DNA of 64,000 bases from Fabrea salina (lineage: Eukaryota; Ciliophora; Heterotrichea; Heterotrichida; Fabreidae): NCBI GenBank assembly GCA_022984795.1, contig JALIHJ010000027.1, forward strand, positions 1 through 64,000, written 5' to 3'. The notes beneath the pieces were generated by a model that saw only the letters and a program-made list of their open reading frames with translations, had not been told where the DNA came from and ran no database searches. Shown here in pieces: positions 43,514 to 52,774 of this stretch. Numbering within the stretch: the first letter of the stretch is position 1; the number at the start of each line of letters is the position of its first letter. A program made the translations under genes and the position numbers.

Positions 43514-45592
43514 ATGGGAATTCGACTTTTGGGGGTAGTGTTACTAGTGTGCATAGCTCAAGAAACACCTGAGGTCCAGGACCTCTCTATTGACTTGCAA
43601 AGTGAGTCTGGAGAGCTTTACGATTTCCAAGCAGATGTAACCCGCGTTATGGACATTTTCATCAACTCGCTTTACACTCACAAAGACATTTTCTTAAGGG
43701 AAACGATTTCCAACGGCTCAGACGCCCTGGACAAGGTGAGGTACATGGCCATCACTGACGACTCAGTGCTAAAGGACAACAAGAACCTTGAACTGAGAGT
43801 TGAGTTCAACACTGAAGAAAAAACTCTTTCTGTGACTGACACTGGAGTGGGAATGACTAAAGAAGACCTTATCAAGAACTTAGGAACAGTGGCCAAAAGC
43901 GGAACTACTCAGTTTGTAGAAGCCTTGGCTTCTGGAGGAGACATCAACTTAATTGGTCAGTTCGGAGTGGGGTTTTACAGCAACTTTTTGGTAGCAGAAG
44001 AAATAATAGTAACTTCCAAGCACAACCAAGACGACCAGCACGTGTGGGTTTCTAGAGCCAGTAACACCTTCAAGGTGTTCAAGGACCCCAGGGGCAACAC
44101 TCTGGGAAGAGGAACTCGCGTAACTATCAAGCTGAAGCAAGACTCACTGGACTTTTTGAACGAAGACACTCTCCGGAAAGTAGTTAAGAAGTACTCTGAG
44201 TTCGTGCAGTACCCTATTTATTTAAAGGCGAAAAAAGAATCCGAATCAGGGGAGATGTGGGACTGGGAACTCATCAACGAAAACAAGCCTATATGGCTGC
44301 GGGAAAACGTAGAAGAAGAAGACTACAACAACTTCTACAAAACCCTTACTAGGGACACCAGGGACCCCCTTTCCTACATCCACTTCACAGCAGAAGGAGA
44401 CGTGGAGTTCAAAGCTCTCATGTACATTCCTTCAGAAGCCCCTGGAGACATGTTTCGGAACTACAACTCCAAAACAGCACCCATAAAACTCTATGTAAGG
44501 AGAGTGCTGATCACAGAGGAGTTCCACGACTTAATCCCTAGGTACTTGAGTTTCGTAAGAGGAGTTGTGGACTCAGACGACCTTCCTCTGAACGTTGCCA
44601 GAGAAAACATACAGCACCAAAAAATCATTAAACTCATTAACAAAAAACTCACCAGAAAGATCCTCCAAGAACTAGTTGAGCTGTCTGAGATCGAGTACGA
44701 AGAAGACGAAGTTAACGAGTACCTTGAGTTCTACAAAAAGTTCGGCAAACACATAAAACTAGGCGTTATGGAAGATGCTAGCAACAAGTCCAAACTTTCA
44801 AAGCTCCTGAGGTACCACACAACGCACTCGAACAACGAACTGATCAGCTTAGACGACTACGTTGACCGAATGAAAGAAAACCAAGAAGACATCTACTACA
44901 TTGCAGGCGAAAACCAAGAAAAACTCCTAAAGTCCCCTATTGTCCAGAAACTAGTTAAGCTTGGCTACGAAGTTATTTTACTCACAGACCCCATTGACGA
45001 GTACAGCATGAACAGCCTCAACGAGTACGAAAAACACCACATACAAAACATCTCTAATGATGACTGGGAACTCCCTGAAGAAGACGAAGACTTAGCCAGA
45101 AGGAAGGAAAAGGCACTTAACGAGCACTACAAAACCCTTCTGGAGTGGCTTAAAGGCTTAGCAGGAGGCAAGGTTTTCAAAGTCACTCTTTCTAGAAAAC
45201 TCTACGAAGAACCCTCTATTGTGACTTCTAGTGGAGACGACGGACAGTCTGCCAACTTAGAAAGAATCCAAAGGTCGCAAACATTTGGACGTCGCAACGA
45301 AGGAGTCTCTCACGTGCGGAAGATTTGGGAACTCAACCCAGCACACCCCCTGATTAAGCGACTGGACAGGTACGCCAAAAACGACCCTAACAACATGGAA
45401 GGCAGAGAACTAGCAGCGTCTATGCTGGACGTGGCTCTGCTGCAAAGTGGATTTATGCTTCCTGACTCAGTGACTTTTTACAGAGTAGTGCAGAGGTTGA
45501 TCCAAGAAGACATGGGCATTGACTTAGAAGAAGGCGTGAAAGAGCCCTATGTAGACGTATCTTCTGAAGACTCTAGTAAGTATGACCTTTAA
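43514..45592 (+). CDS. HSP90B1: ER HSP90 chaperone (GRP94/endoplasmin)
   Basis: 692 residues. A signal peptide of about 16 residues (MGIRLLGVVLLVCIAQ) opens the protein. The ATPase domain has FLRETISNGSDALDK with catalytic Glu and Asn, DTGVGMTKEDL, and GQFGVGFYSNFLVA. The middle domain (about 245-470) has the catalytic-loop region VARENIQHQ, and the dimerisation domain follows. It ends DSSKYDL, reminiscent of KDEL but not canonical. It lacks the long acidic linker of animal GRP94 (about 800 residues). The signal peptide separates it from cytosolic HSP90, and the absence of a transit peptide argues against TRAP1. Its stop overlaps that of the convergent gene. Confidence 0.93.
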   Translation: MGIRLLGVVLLVCIAQETPEVQDLSIDLQSESGELYDFQADVTRVMDIFINSLYTHKDIFLRETISNGSDALDKVRYMAITDDSVLKDNKNLELRVEFNTEEKTLSVTDTGVGMTKEDLIKNLGTVAKSGTTQFVEALASGGDINLIGQFGVGFYSNFLVAEEIIVTSKHNQDDQHVWVSRASNTFKVFKDPRGNTLGRGTRVTIKLKQDSLDFLNEDTLRKVVKKYSEFVQYPIYLKAKKESESGEMWDWELINENKPIWLRENVEEEDYNNFYKTLTRDTRDPLSYIHFTAEGDVEFKALMYIPSEAPGDMFRNYNSKTAPIKLYVRRVLITEEFHDLIPRYLSFVRGVVDSDDLPLNVARENIQHQKIIKLINKKLTRKILQELVELSEIEYEEDEVNEYLEFYKKFGKHIKLGVMEDASNKSKLSKLLRYHTTHSNNELISLDDYVDRMKENQEDIYYIAGENQEKLLKSPIVQKLVKLGYEVILLTDPIDEYSMNSLNEYEKHHIQNISNDDWELPEEDEDLARRKEKALNEHYKTLLEWLKGLAGGKVFKVTLSRKLYEEPSIVTSSGDDGQSANLERIQRSQTFGRRNEGVSHVRKIWELNPAHPLIKRLDRYAKNDPNNMEGRELAASMLDVALLQSGFMLPDSVTFYRVVQRLIQEDMGIDLEEGVKEPYVDVSSEDSSKYDL

Positions 45593-46255
45593 TTAACTTG
45601 AGGCCAAATTTTGAACCTGCGTCTGGGAGGGAGTCTTGCTAAGTCTAGGTTTTTTGGTTTGGTGGACTTAACCAAGTAGTCAATACTTTTTATCCTCCTT
45701 TGGATGCGGTGTTTGTCTTTAGGGGAGGTTTGCAGTGAGCCTAAGTTGGGAGATTTGAATTTTTGCATGTGAGTCATGATCTTTCTTCTCTGTGAAAGTT
45801 CTTTTAAGAACAACTTCAGGTTTTTCGTTTTGATTGAAAAACTGGGAAGTAGTTTCTCTGGCTTTGTGGAGACTTGGCTTGAAGTTAGCTCCTTTAGAGT
45901 GGCTTTTTGTGATGCGGGGTTGCAGCATGTTTTCGTTGTTTTTGAAAAACTCGATGCTGAACCTAGGAGAAGTGTTTAGGGAAGCTGAGTATTTTAAGTG
46001 CCTTTGGGGGCGGGGCAATTCTCGTTTGGAGTGGACTACTGGAGTTTGGTTAAAGGGCACGAAGTTAGTGAAGTTTTCAGTTTCTTTAGGGGTGGAGGGT
46101 TTGTTTGGCTTTTTCAGACGTCCTGGTGGTTCTGGGAGCTGGACTTTGAGTAATTCTTCGATGGTTAAAGGAGTGTACTCTCTTCTGCGGATTACTGGAA
46201 TGGCCTTTCCTGTGGAGTCGTATCTGTATATAACATTTACACTGGAGTTTTCCAT
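45589..46255 (-). CDS. Uncharacterised basic protein, frame change at a C-run
   Basis: Two overlapping frames on the minus strand look like one gene. The first starts with ATG at 46255 (MENSSVNVIYRYDSTGKAIPV) and the second ends with TAA at 45589. A +1 change at the CCCC run (45916-45919) gives about 221 residues with a natural junction: NENMLQPASQKATLKELTS. Not recognised: N-terminal beta-like segment, Pro-rich middle, basic helical end (KELSQRRKIMTHMQKFKSP). No 15- or 16-nt intron with clear consensus explains the change. The TAA overlaps the HSP90 stop by 4 bp. Confidence 0.55.
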
Positions 46256-46273
46256 TATACTCTATAAATTAAG

Positions 46274-46585
46274 ATGATCAAAAACTCCCGTCAGACTTTT
46301 GGAATTACCAAAAACGTGCACCAAACCAAGTATAAAAGAAGGAAACCCCAAGTAGCCAAAAAGAACTTATTTAGTTCTTCGCTAGTTAAAATCTACAGTC
46401 CAAGAGAAACCTTACCAGCTAACAAGTTTTCTGCTTCTTTGCCCAAATTAATAAGGAAGAACGAACCCCTTCAAAAGAACCTGAAAAGAAAAGTTGAGTG
46501 TAACTACCTTGAAGACCTGCAAGTTTACAGAGAAGTCAAAGTAAATGGTGCACTGAAGTTTGTTCCATTAGAGATTAATGGATAA
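46274..46585 (+). CDS. Uncharacterised basic 103-residue protein
   Basis: Not recognised. Highly basic, with many Lys/Arg (KYKRRKPQVAKK, LKRKVE), no membrane segment, and one conserved-looking C-terminal segment NYLEDLQVYREVKVNGALKFVPLE. ATG 18 bp from that of the divergent gene. TAA stop. Coding is supported by position in an otherwise empty gap and by composition, not by homology. Confidence 0.6.
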   Translation: MIKNSRQTFGITKNVHQTKYKRRKPQVAKKNLFSSSLVKIYSPRETLPANKFSASLPKLIRKNEPLQKNLKRKVECNYLEDLQVYREVKVNGALKFVPLEING

Positions 46586-46590
46586 CCAAT

Positions 46591-48793
46591 TTACATGCTT
46601 AAGTTGAGTTCTTCAAGTGGTTGCTTCGGAACAAACTTTGTTTTGAAAGGAAGGTGCATTGGAGTTTGGGGGTCGTCTGCTAAGTGGAACTCTAGTAAGT
46701 AAGTTTCACCTTCTTCAAACACACTTACCAAGTAGTACCTTTGTTCCTGCTTAACAGCCCTGCGAGTTACCAGTTTGCGCTTTGGAGTTTTTTGAATGTA
46801 GCTCTGAAGTCTTGACTGAGCACCTCTCCAGACCTTTTGAATCAATGTAGCTGCTTTTTGCTGGGCCTGTTCTTCTTGAGTTTGGGGAGTCCACTTGAGT
46901 CTTAAGGAGAGTTTAAACTCTTCATTCAAAGGAACGTCTAGTTTGGGAGTCCACTCTCCTTGGTTGCTCAGCGCCATTTCAATTGAAAGGTTCCTCCAAA
47001 GTACCATTTGCAGAGTGTCTGATCTCATGACTGAACACTTCAAAAAAGGAACTGGGGGTTTTATCTGTACTGCTTTAAGTTTAAGCACTTCTGAAGCTTT
47101 GAGTTGACTTTTTGCAGTTTTGTTGTTTACTCCAAATTGAATTACCGACTCTGGAAACCCTCTGCAATTAAGCAACTCCACCAACAACTCTCCAGTGCCT
47201 TCCACTTGCAGGGTTTCTTTTGGAATCCACATAAAGTGCACCACTACTGAACAGAGTTTCCTTGAGTTAGTTTGCACCATGTCGTGCTCAGCTTTGTAAG
47301 CCCAAGTGTTGGGGAAGTCGAGTGCAGAGTGCCAAGAAACTCTGGAAAAGGCTTCAAGGCCTTTGTCACTGTGGAGTTCTAAGTAAACTTCTTGGGCTAC
47401 TTGACTAGTGTCAGTGTCGTAAAGTCTAATTCTGCCTTTGAACTTCCAAGCAGGGTTGGGTCCAGCAACAGGGTCTGTTTGAAGAGTTTTTTCAGAGCCC
47501 TCTAGCATAGCTTTGACTTGGTAGTTCTGAGCCTCCAAACCTTTAGCCCTTACAATGCCTATCACTAAACTGCCGTTTAGCTTTTTTTTGGGCTGCTGAG
47601 TTTGCTTGGGTTTAGGCAAGGGGGGTTTGGGCAGTGACTTGTTTGTGACAAACTCAGGTTCTTTAGGTGGTTCTGAAGTGGGAAGTTTGTTTAGGAACTT
47701 AGTTTTTGCAAGCTGTTGAGCAAACTCCTGAGCAGACTCTTGAGAGGGTTTTTGGGGCACGGACTCAAGTTTTTGTTTCAGTTCTTCGACAGAAATCTGG
47801 CCGTTGTGGTCTTGGTCAAGCACTGCAAATAAACCGTGGACTTCTTTTCTAGAGATTGACAAGTTGAGCATGTTCAAGGACTCTTTGAATTCCCGGAAAC
47901 TAACGTACCCGTCTGAGTCTGTATCAATGTAGGCAAAGGCTTGTTCTGTTTCTAGGTTTCCTTTTTTGAGCTCTTCAAAGAGTTTGTTGAACAGTTGGGT
48001 TTCGTTTTTTTCTTTGACAGTTTCTCTGTTTTTAAGTATCTGAGTGACTTCTTCAATTGCTACACTTGAAACGTTTTGTCTGAACCCAGCAACTCTTAGA
48101 ACCACTATTACGTCTTGAGGGAGGTAGTTTTAACTCTGCAAGGACTTTTGCCAGCTCGCCTTTTGAAATTTTGAGATCTTTGTTGGAGTCAGAGTCTATG
48201 AGTCGTTGTTTGAAACTAGGCGGGTTCCCTTTAAGTGAGTTCTGGAGTCTTTGGAGAATTTCGTCGTCTTGCAAACTTACAGTGCTTGGGGTGCTGGTTG
48301 GTTCTTTGTGGACTTCATCAAGGCTTTTCAAAAACACCTGGCCTGCTTTGAACCTCAGTGCTTGGTTTTCTTGTGAGAAGCTTTGAAGTTGGGCTTTTAA
48401 GCTTTCGAGTTCTTTAGGGTCTGGCTTGGTTGAAAGTTCTTCTTTGAGTATTTGGATTTCGGAGTTCTTGGAGTTAAGGACTTCTTGAAGTTCATTTAGT
48501 TTTTGGGTGAGTTTAGTTATTTCTAAAGAAGCTTCTTTGTTTTCTCTTTGGACTTGTTCTATTTTGGCTTGTGAAGGAAGCATGTTCAGGGAGTCTCTGT
48601 GTTTCTGCCTGAGCTCTTCTAACTGAGCTTTGAGGTCAAGTATTTCTTTGTCTTTAGCTGAGTCAGAAGCACTCACTGGGGCACTTGTTGGAGTGCTTTC
48701 TTGGTAAACTGGTTGTTTGTTAAAGAACTGCTGCATGTCGTAGTCTTCGTTGTTGGGGCTTAGGAAGGGGGTAGGGGTAGGGGTATAGTACAT
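46591..48793 (-). CDS. EF-hand, C2-like and IQ protein; frame change at a C-run
   Basis: Two frames: 48793-48053 and 48105-46591. A +1 change at CCC (48119-48121) joins them as ELKLPPQDVIVVLRVAGFRQ, the loop and exiting helix of an EF-hand, giving about 733 residues. Coiled coil at about 45-175. EF-hands: DSDSNKDLKISKGEL (about 210), IDTDSDGYVSFREF (about 285), LDQDHNGQISVEEL (about 322). Two C2-like beta domains at about 410-590 (GSLVIGIVRAKGLEAQNYQVKAMLEG). An IQ motif near 655 (AATLIQKVWRGAQSRL). It is probably a calcium-dependent membrane-binding protein, and may be the C-terminal part of the ankyrin gene upstream. Confidence 0.7.
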
Positions 48794-50009
48794 TGAAAAC
48801 CTTCAGTACAGCCTCACTAGGTGAGTGACTAGACAACTCGTTGTAAAGAGCCCCTGGACTGACTACTCCTTCGATCCAGGTTCCAGAGTACAACTGGGGG
48901 TTTGAAATGTGGTGTCTGTTTTCCACTCCAGCTTCTTGTATTTTCTTTAAAAGTTGGATGAGTTTGTCTTTAGAAGTTTCTCGGGGTTCTTTGAACTCTT
49001 TAGGTTCTAGGGTTTCTAGAGGTTCTTTGGGGCTTTTGTGTTGAGTGGGCTTCTTAGGTAAAGGCTTAGGTTCTTCCTGAAAAGGTTTGAGTGTTTTTTC
49101 TGGCTTTCTAGTTAGACCAGCGTTGACCATGATGAACTCCTTTACGTTTGAGTTAACAGACAAGTCAATGGGAGTTTTGTGGGTGCTTACTTCGCGGGCG
49201 TAAACATTGGCTCCGAACTTAAGCAGAACTTTAATAGCTTTTAACTTTCCAGCTTCAGCAGAGTAGTGCAAAGGAGTTTTAGACTCGTTGTCAGGCAAGT
49301 CAACAGGGACTCCTGAGTCCAGTATACTTTTCAATACTTCAACTTGGTTAGAGTGGGGGTTGTGCACAGCATAGTGCAAAGCATTCCTTCCGTTGTGGTC
49401 CTTTTCAAGAACTATTTGCTGGTCGTGTTTGGCTAGCTCTCTAATGAGCTCGGGGTTGTGGGAACAAGCTGAGTACAAAAAGCAGTTTCTTCCTAAGGAG
49501 TCCTTGGTTCTTGGGTTAGCTCCTGCTTGCAACAAAGCATTCAAAACTAAAAGGTGCCCGCGTTCACAGGCTTGGTGCAAAGGAGTTGTGTCAAGTTTGT
49601 CCTTAGCTTCTACTTCCCAGCCTTTTTCACAAAGGAACTTCACTGCTTCTGAGTGCCCGTTGCGCGCAGCTAGGTGCAAGCAGGTTTTCATGGAGTCATC
49701 CTTGGCGGTTTGGCACTCCTTCAAAGAGTGCTTTTTGAGGAACTCAGTTAAAAAGTAAGTGTCGCCCCGGGAAGCTGCATTTAGCAAAGGTCCAAGGCTT
49801 CCAGTTTTGACTTGAGGAGTTTTAGACTGTCTGCCTAACCGTTCTTTTGCGCGATACTGGAAGTCAGGCCAGTCAGCTCCTAGTTCTTGTCTGAGCCTTT
49901 TGGTCCACTGTGGGTTTTCTAAAACTTTTTGGAGTTCTTGCAACTCTAAGTTGTGGAATCCTTTTCTTTTAAGTCTATCAAGCACCTTTTCTAGGTCGGA
50001 GTTTTGCAT
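48720..50009 (-). CDS. Ankyrin-repeat protein, probably fused to the next gene
   Basis: The frame gives 429 residues. Six or seven ankyrin repeats lie at about 68-290 (TCLHLAARNGHSEAVKFLCEKG, TPLHQACERGHLLVLNALLQAGANP, NALHYAVHNPHSNQVEVLKSILDSG, TPLHYSAEAGKLKAIKVLLKFGANV). A Pro/Lys/Glu-rich linker and a helix (about 355-375) follow. The last 20-odd residues overlap a clearly coding +1 frame (48793 downstream), and a +1 change at CCCCC (48767-48771) makes the reading continuous. If joined with the next entry, the product has about 1138 residues: ankyrin, coiled coil, EF-hands, C2, IQ. As written it ends with TAA at 48720. Confidence 0.65.
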   Translation of the reverse strand: MQNSDLEKVLDRLKRKGFHNLELQELQKVLENPQWTKRLRQELGADWPDFQYRAKERLGRQSKTPQVKTGSLGPLLNAASRGDTYFLTEFLKKHSLKECQTAKDDSMKTCLHLAARNGHSEAVKFLCEKGWEVEAKDKLDTTPLHQACERGHLLVLNALLQAGANPRTKDSLGRNCFLYSACSHNPELIRELAKHDQQIVLEKDHNGRNALHYAVHNPHSNQVEVLKSILDSGVPVDLPDNESKTPLHYSAEAGKLKAIKVLLKFGANVYAREVSTHKTPIDLSVNSNVKEFIMVNAGLTRKPEKTLKPFQEEPKPLPKKPTQHKSPKEPLETLEPKEFKEPRETSKDKLIQLLKKIQEAGVENRHHISNPQLYSGTWIEGVVSPGALYNELSSHSPSEAVLKVFNVLYPYPYPLPKPQQRRLRHAAVL

Positions 50010-50067
50010 TTTTAAGAGGTTTAGGGTTTTGATTTCTTACACAGAGGCTTTATACTAGTTAAAGTTA

Positions 50068-50080
50068 TTCTAGAAGGTTC
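50068..50080. promoter_or_regulatory. Perfect three-unit heat-shock element upstream of the SOD pair
   Basis: TTCTAGAAGGTTC is nTTCnnGAAnnTTCn with all nine fixed bases. It lies 75 bp before the ATG of the first SOD gene and 58 bp before that of the divergent ankyrin gene, inside a 146-bp spacer, one of the longest between genes in the window. HSF1 trimers bind such elements in eukaryotes from yeast to animals. Binding here is inferred. Confidence 0.5.
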
Positions 50081-50155
50081 TATTTAATACAGACATTGTC
50101 CTAGAGTCTAGTTTTTCCATGTTGCTATTCGTTTTTGAATGCATTTCGTAGTAAA

Positions 50156-50905
50156 ATGAACATAAAAGCCTCAGCAAGCATCCTTTTGTTCGCACTAGGT
50201 ACCTTTGCTTACATGGGACAAGTAGACTGTTCCTCCAAAGTGGAGTTTATGCCAATGACTCGGACATACGAGTTCACACTTCCTCCTCTTCCTTACAGCT
50301 ACAACTTTTTGGAACCAGTGTTAACTTCACAGATTCTTTACGCCCATCACGACCACCACCACCAAAGCTACACTGACAAACTCAACCAGTACGTTGCAGA
50401 CAACCCTGAACTCAGTGACAACACCATAGTTGAACTCCTTTACTTAGCTAAGGATGACCAAACCCTTCAAAAACACGCAGGGGGTTACTACAATCACCTA
50501 CTTTACTGGTGGGTCATGACCAACCAGCACTGTTCCTCCGAAAAACCTTCAGGAAAGCTTTTGGAACAGATAGAAAAACAGTGGGGAAGCTTTGAAGACT
50601 TCCAAAGTGAATTCCTAGACTCTGAGAAAAGTGTCTTTGGGTCAGGCTGGACTTGGCTCTGCGTGAACGAAGAAGAGGAGCTTGAAATCAGAAACACCAA
50701 AAATCAGATTAACCCTTTGATGGAGGTGGACGAAGACATTTGCTATCCCTTCTTCACCAATGACATTTGGGAACACGCTTACTACCTGAAGTACATGTGG
50801 GACAAAGCCACTTACTTCGAAAACTACTGGAAAATAGTTGACTGGGACTTAGTGTCTTACTTCTACGAGAACTACTCTTCCAAGTTAGAGGCTATTCCCC
50901 TATAA
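50156..50905 (+). CDS. Secreted Fe/Mn superoxide dismutase, copy 1
   Basis: 249 residues from the ATG at 50156; an upstream in-frame TTG at 50135 is not a convincing start. A signal peptide (MNIKASASILLFALGTFAYMGQV) precedes a normal Fe/Mn-SOD. Metal ligands are visible in HHDHHHQSYTDKLN, NHLLYW and DIWEHAYYLKYMWD, with the GSGWTWL core. Four Cys (DCSSK, QHCSS, WLCVN, DICYP) recur in copy 2 and are absent from ordinary SODs, so disulphides are likely. It converts superoxide to peroxide outside the cytosol, in the secretory pathway or outside the cell. Confidence 0.93.
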   Translation: MNIKASASILLFALGTFAYMGQVDCSSKVEFMPMTRTYEFTLPPLPYSYNFLEPVLTSQILYAHHDHHHQSYTDKLNQYVADNPELSDNTIVELLYLAKDDQTLQKHAGGYYNHLLYWWVMTNQHCSSEKPSGKLLEQIEKQWGSFEDFQSEFLDSEKSVFGSGWTWLCVNEEEELEIRNTKNQINPLMEVDEDICYPFFTNDIWEHAYYLKYMWDKATYFENYWKIVDWDLVSYFYENYSSKLEAIPL

Positions 50906-50927
50906 TTAATATTCGTTTTATATAAAA

Positions 50928-51671
50928 ATGAAAGCAGTCCTTGGAATACTCCTTTTAGCAGCAATAGTGCCCAGCTGCGTGGCAGAAATAGACTGCTCGT
51001 CTAAAACTAAGTTTGAGCCCCAAACTCAAGTTTACGAGTTCACCCTTCCAGAACTTCCTTATGACTACACTTTTCTGGAACCGGTAATTACATCTCAAAT
51101 TTTATACTCACACCACGACCACCACCACCAAACCTACACTGACAACCTCAACGACATCGTAGCTGAGAACCCTGACTACCAGGACAAAACCATCATAGAC
51201 CTCCTTTACTTGGCAAAAGACGACTTGGAACTTCAAAGACAAGCTGGAGGCTACTACGCGCATTCTTTGTACTGGTGGATGATGACCAACCCTGGGTGTG
51301 CTGCCAAAGAACCATCAGGTCTCCTCATGGACAAGATTCTTTCGCAGTGGGGGTCTTTTGAGAACTTCAAAGCTGAGTTCGAAGACAACGAAAAAAGTGT
51401 GTTTGGCTCAGGCTGGACTTGGGCTTGTGTGAACCCCAAAGGAGACATTGAAATCAGAAACACCAGTGAGCATAAGAACCCTTTAATGGAAATTGAAGGG
51501 GAGATTTGCTACTCCTTCTTTTTAAACGACGTTTGGGAACACGCTTACTACTTAAAGTACATGTGGGACAAGGGTTCTTACTTCGAAAACTACTGGAGCA
51601 TTGTTGACTGGGAACTAGCTTCTTACTTCTACGAAGCTTACTCCTCTAAGTTTGAACCTGTTCCAGTTTAA
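50928..51671 (+). CDS. Secreted Fe/Mn superoxide dismutase, copy 2
   Basis: 247 residues. Tandem duplicate of the preceding gene, 22 bp downstream, similar over its whole length. Signal peptide MKAVLGILLLAAIVPSCVAE; ligands in HHDHHHQTYTDNLN, AHSLYW and DVWEHAYYLKYMWD; GSGWTWA core; the same four Cys. Differences are spread evenly, so the duplication is not recent. It probably shares the upstream control region with copy 1, though the 22-bp gap may hold its own start site. Confidence 0.93.
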   Translation: MKAVLGILLLAAIVPSCVAEIDCSSKTKFEPQTQVYEFTLPELPYDYTFLEPVITSQILYSHHDHHHQTYTDNLNDIVAENPDYQDKTIIDLLYLAKDDLELQRQAGGYYAHSLYWWMMTNPGCAAKEPSGLLMDKILSQWGSFENFKAEFEDNEKSVFGSGWTWACVNPKGDIEIRNTSEHKNPLMEIEGEICYSFFLNDVWEHAYYLKYMWDKGSYFENYWSIVDWELASYFYEAYSSKFEPVPV

Positions 51672-51693
51672 TTAAGACTTAAATGGAAATAAA

Positions 51694-52734
51694 ATGCAGC
51701 CTCTAGAGTCTAGCCTTAAAAACTTCCAAGAGTTTTCGCAGAACTGGAGCCTCACAGACATCTTCAGCATAGTTGAGTCCAACAAAAGCCGCTACACCTT
51801 AGGTGGGGAGAGTCTAAAGCACCTGCAAGACACAGGCCCCTACCCCAGACTTTACTTAGAGCCCCCCTCAAGCGACGAGGGTTCTAATGAAGAAACCTGC
51901 GTTCCTTCTGCTTACTCAGTTTCAAACCAAATCTTAGACTCGACACTAGTTGAAACCAGCCCTACTCCTTTTAGTTACTCCTTCCACGAGCCAGCTATAA
52001 TCCTGTCTTCGAAAAAAGATATTCAGTTGCAGAGACTCTGCAGAGCCCAAATTTTGAGGTCCCTTAAGTTCCTTAGAATTCACTACGTTGAGTTTTCAGG
52101 TCTGTATTCTGTGGTACTTTGGTTCAAAAGCATCAAAACTGCTGAAAAAGCCCAGAAACTACTTAGCGAGTACATCAGCAACGGAGATTTAGCTAGTGCA
52201 CTTTCAGTTGAAAAAAAACTAACTAAAGACCTAGACATAAAGTGGTTTCTCAACAAAGCAAAAGACCCTTCTTCAGAGTGGAAAGGCATCGTTCTAAGGA
52301 ACCTAAGCCCCAAACTCACAGCACTGCAGGTGAAAAAGGTCCTTTTAAGTCACAAACTCATAAGAGAACTCAGTGAAGTAGTGGTGGAGGAACCTAAGTT
52401 CATCAACAACATTTCTTGCACAGTGCTAAGAGTTTACGGAGACGTTGAAAGAGTATGCAACAAAATCCAAACCAACCACAAAATCAAAGAAGAACTAGGC
52501 ATTCGCTGTAAAGCCCACTTGCACCCCTCAAGTCACATCCAAAGGTCTTATGAAGACTACTTAGAAAGTCGCCCTAGAAAAGTCATAAAGGTCAACTCCC
52601 AACCCCAAAGCTTACAAGAAATCATGAGAATAGCTTCAGAAAGCAACAAGCAGAAATTAGAAATTAACCAGTTTGCAAGTCTACTAAAAAACACTAAAAG
52701 CAACCCATTTGCAGAACTAGTCAAGCACAGGTAA
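51694..52734 (+). CDS. Uncharacterised protein with RRM-like segment
   Basis: 346 residues. Acidic Ser-rich N-terminus (to about 90), a possible degenerate RRM at about 100-165 (VEFSGLYSVVLWFKSIKTAEKAQKLL), and a second alpha/beta segment at about 190-275 (KGIVLRNLSPKLTALQVKKVLLSHKLI..SCTVLRVYGDVERVCNKI) whose GIVLRNLSPKLTALQVKKVL resembles RNP2 plus helix 1. The rest is helical and basic. Not assigned to a family; RNA binding is a guess. TAA stop. Confidence 0.7.
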   Translation: MQPLESSLKNFQEFSQNWSLTDIFSIVESNKSRYTLGGESLKHLQDTGPYPRLYLEPPSSDEGSNEETCVPSAYSVSNQILDSTLVETSPTPFSYSFHEPAIILSSKKDIQLQRLCRAQILRSLKFLRIHYVEFSGLYSVVLWFKSIKTAEKAQKLLSEYISNGDLASALSVEKKLTKDLDIKWFLNKAKDPSSEWKGIVLRNLSPKLTALQVKKVLLSHKLIRELSEVVVEEPKFINNISCTVLRVYGDVERVCNKIQTNHKIKEELGIRCKAHLHPSSHIQRSYEDYLESRPRKVIKVNSQPQSLQEIMRIASESNKQKLEINQFASLLKNTKSNPFAELVKHR

Positions 52735-52774
52735 CAATGCTATACTGCTATAAAACATCTTTAAAGATAGTAAG

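Noticed and set aside
45589-46255. 16-nt introns (GT..AG) to explain the frame change in this gene
   Set aside because: Two 16-mers fit GT-AG by chance but lack the TAG-preceding pattern seen in the four good introns; the C-run explanation is simpler.
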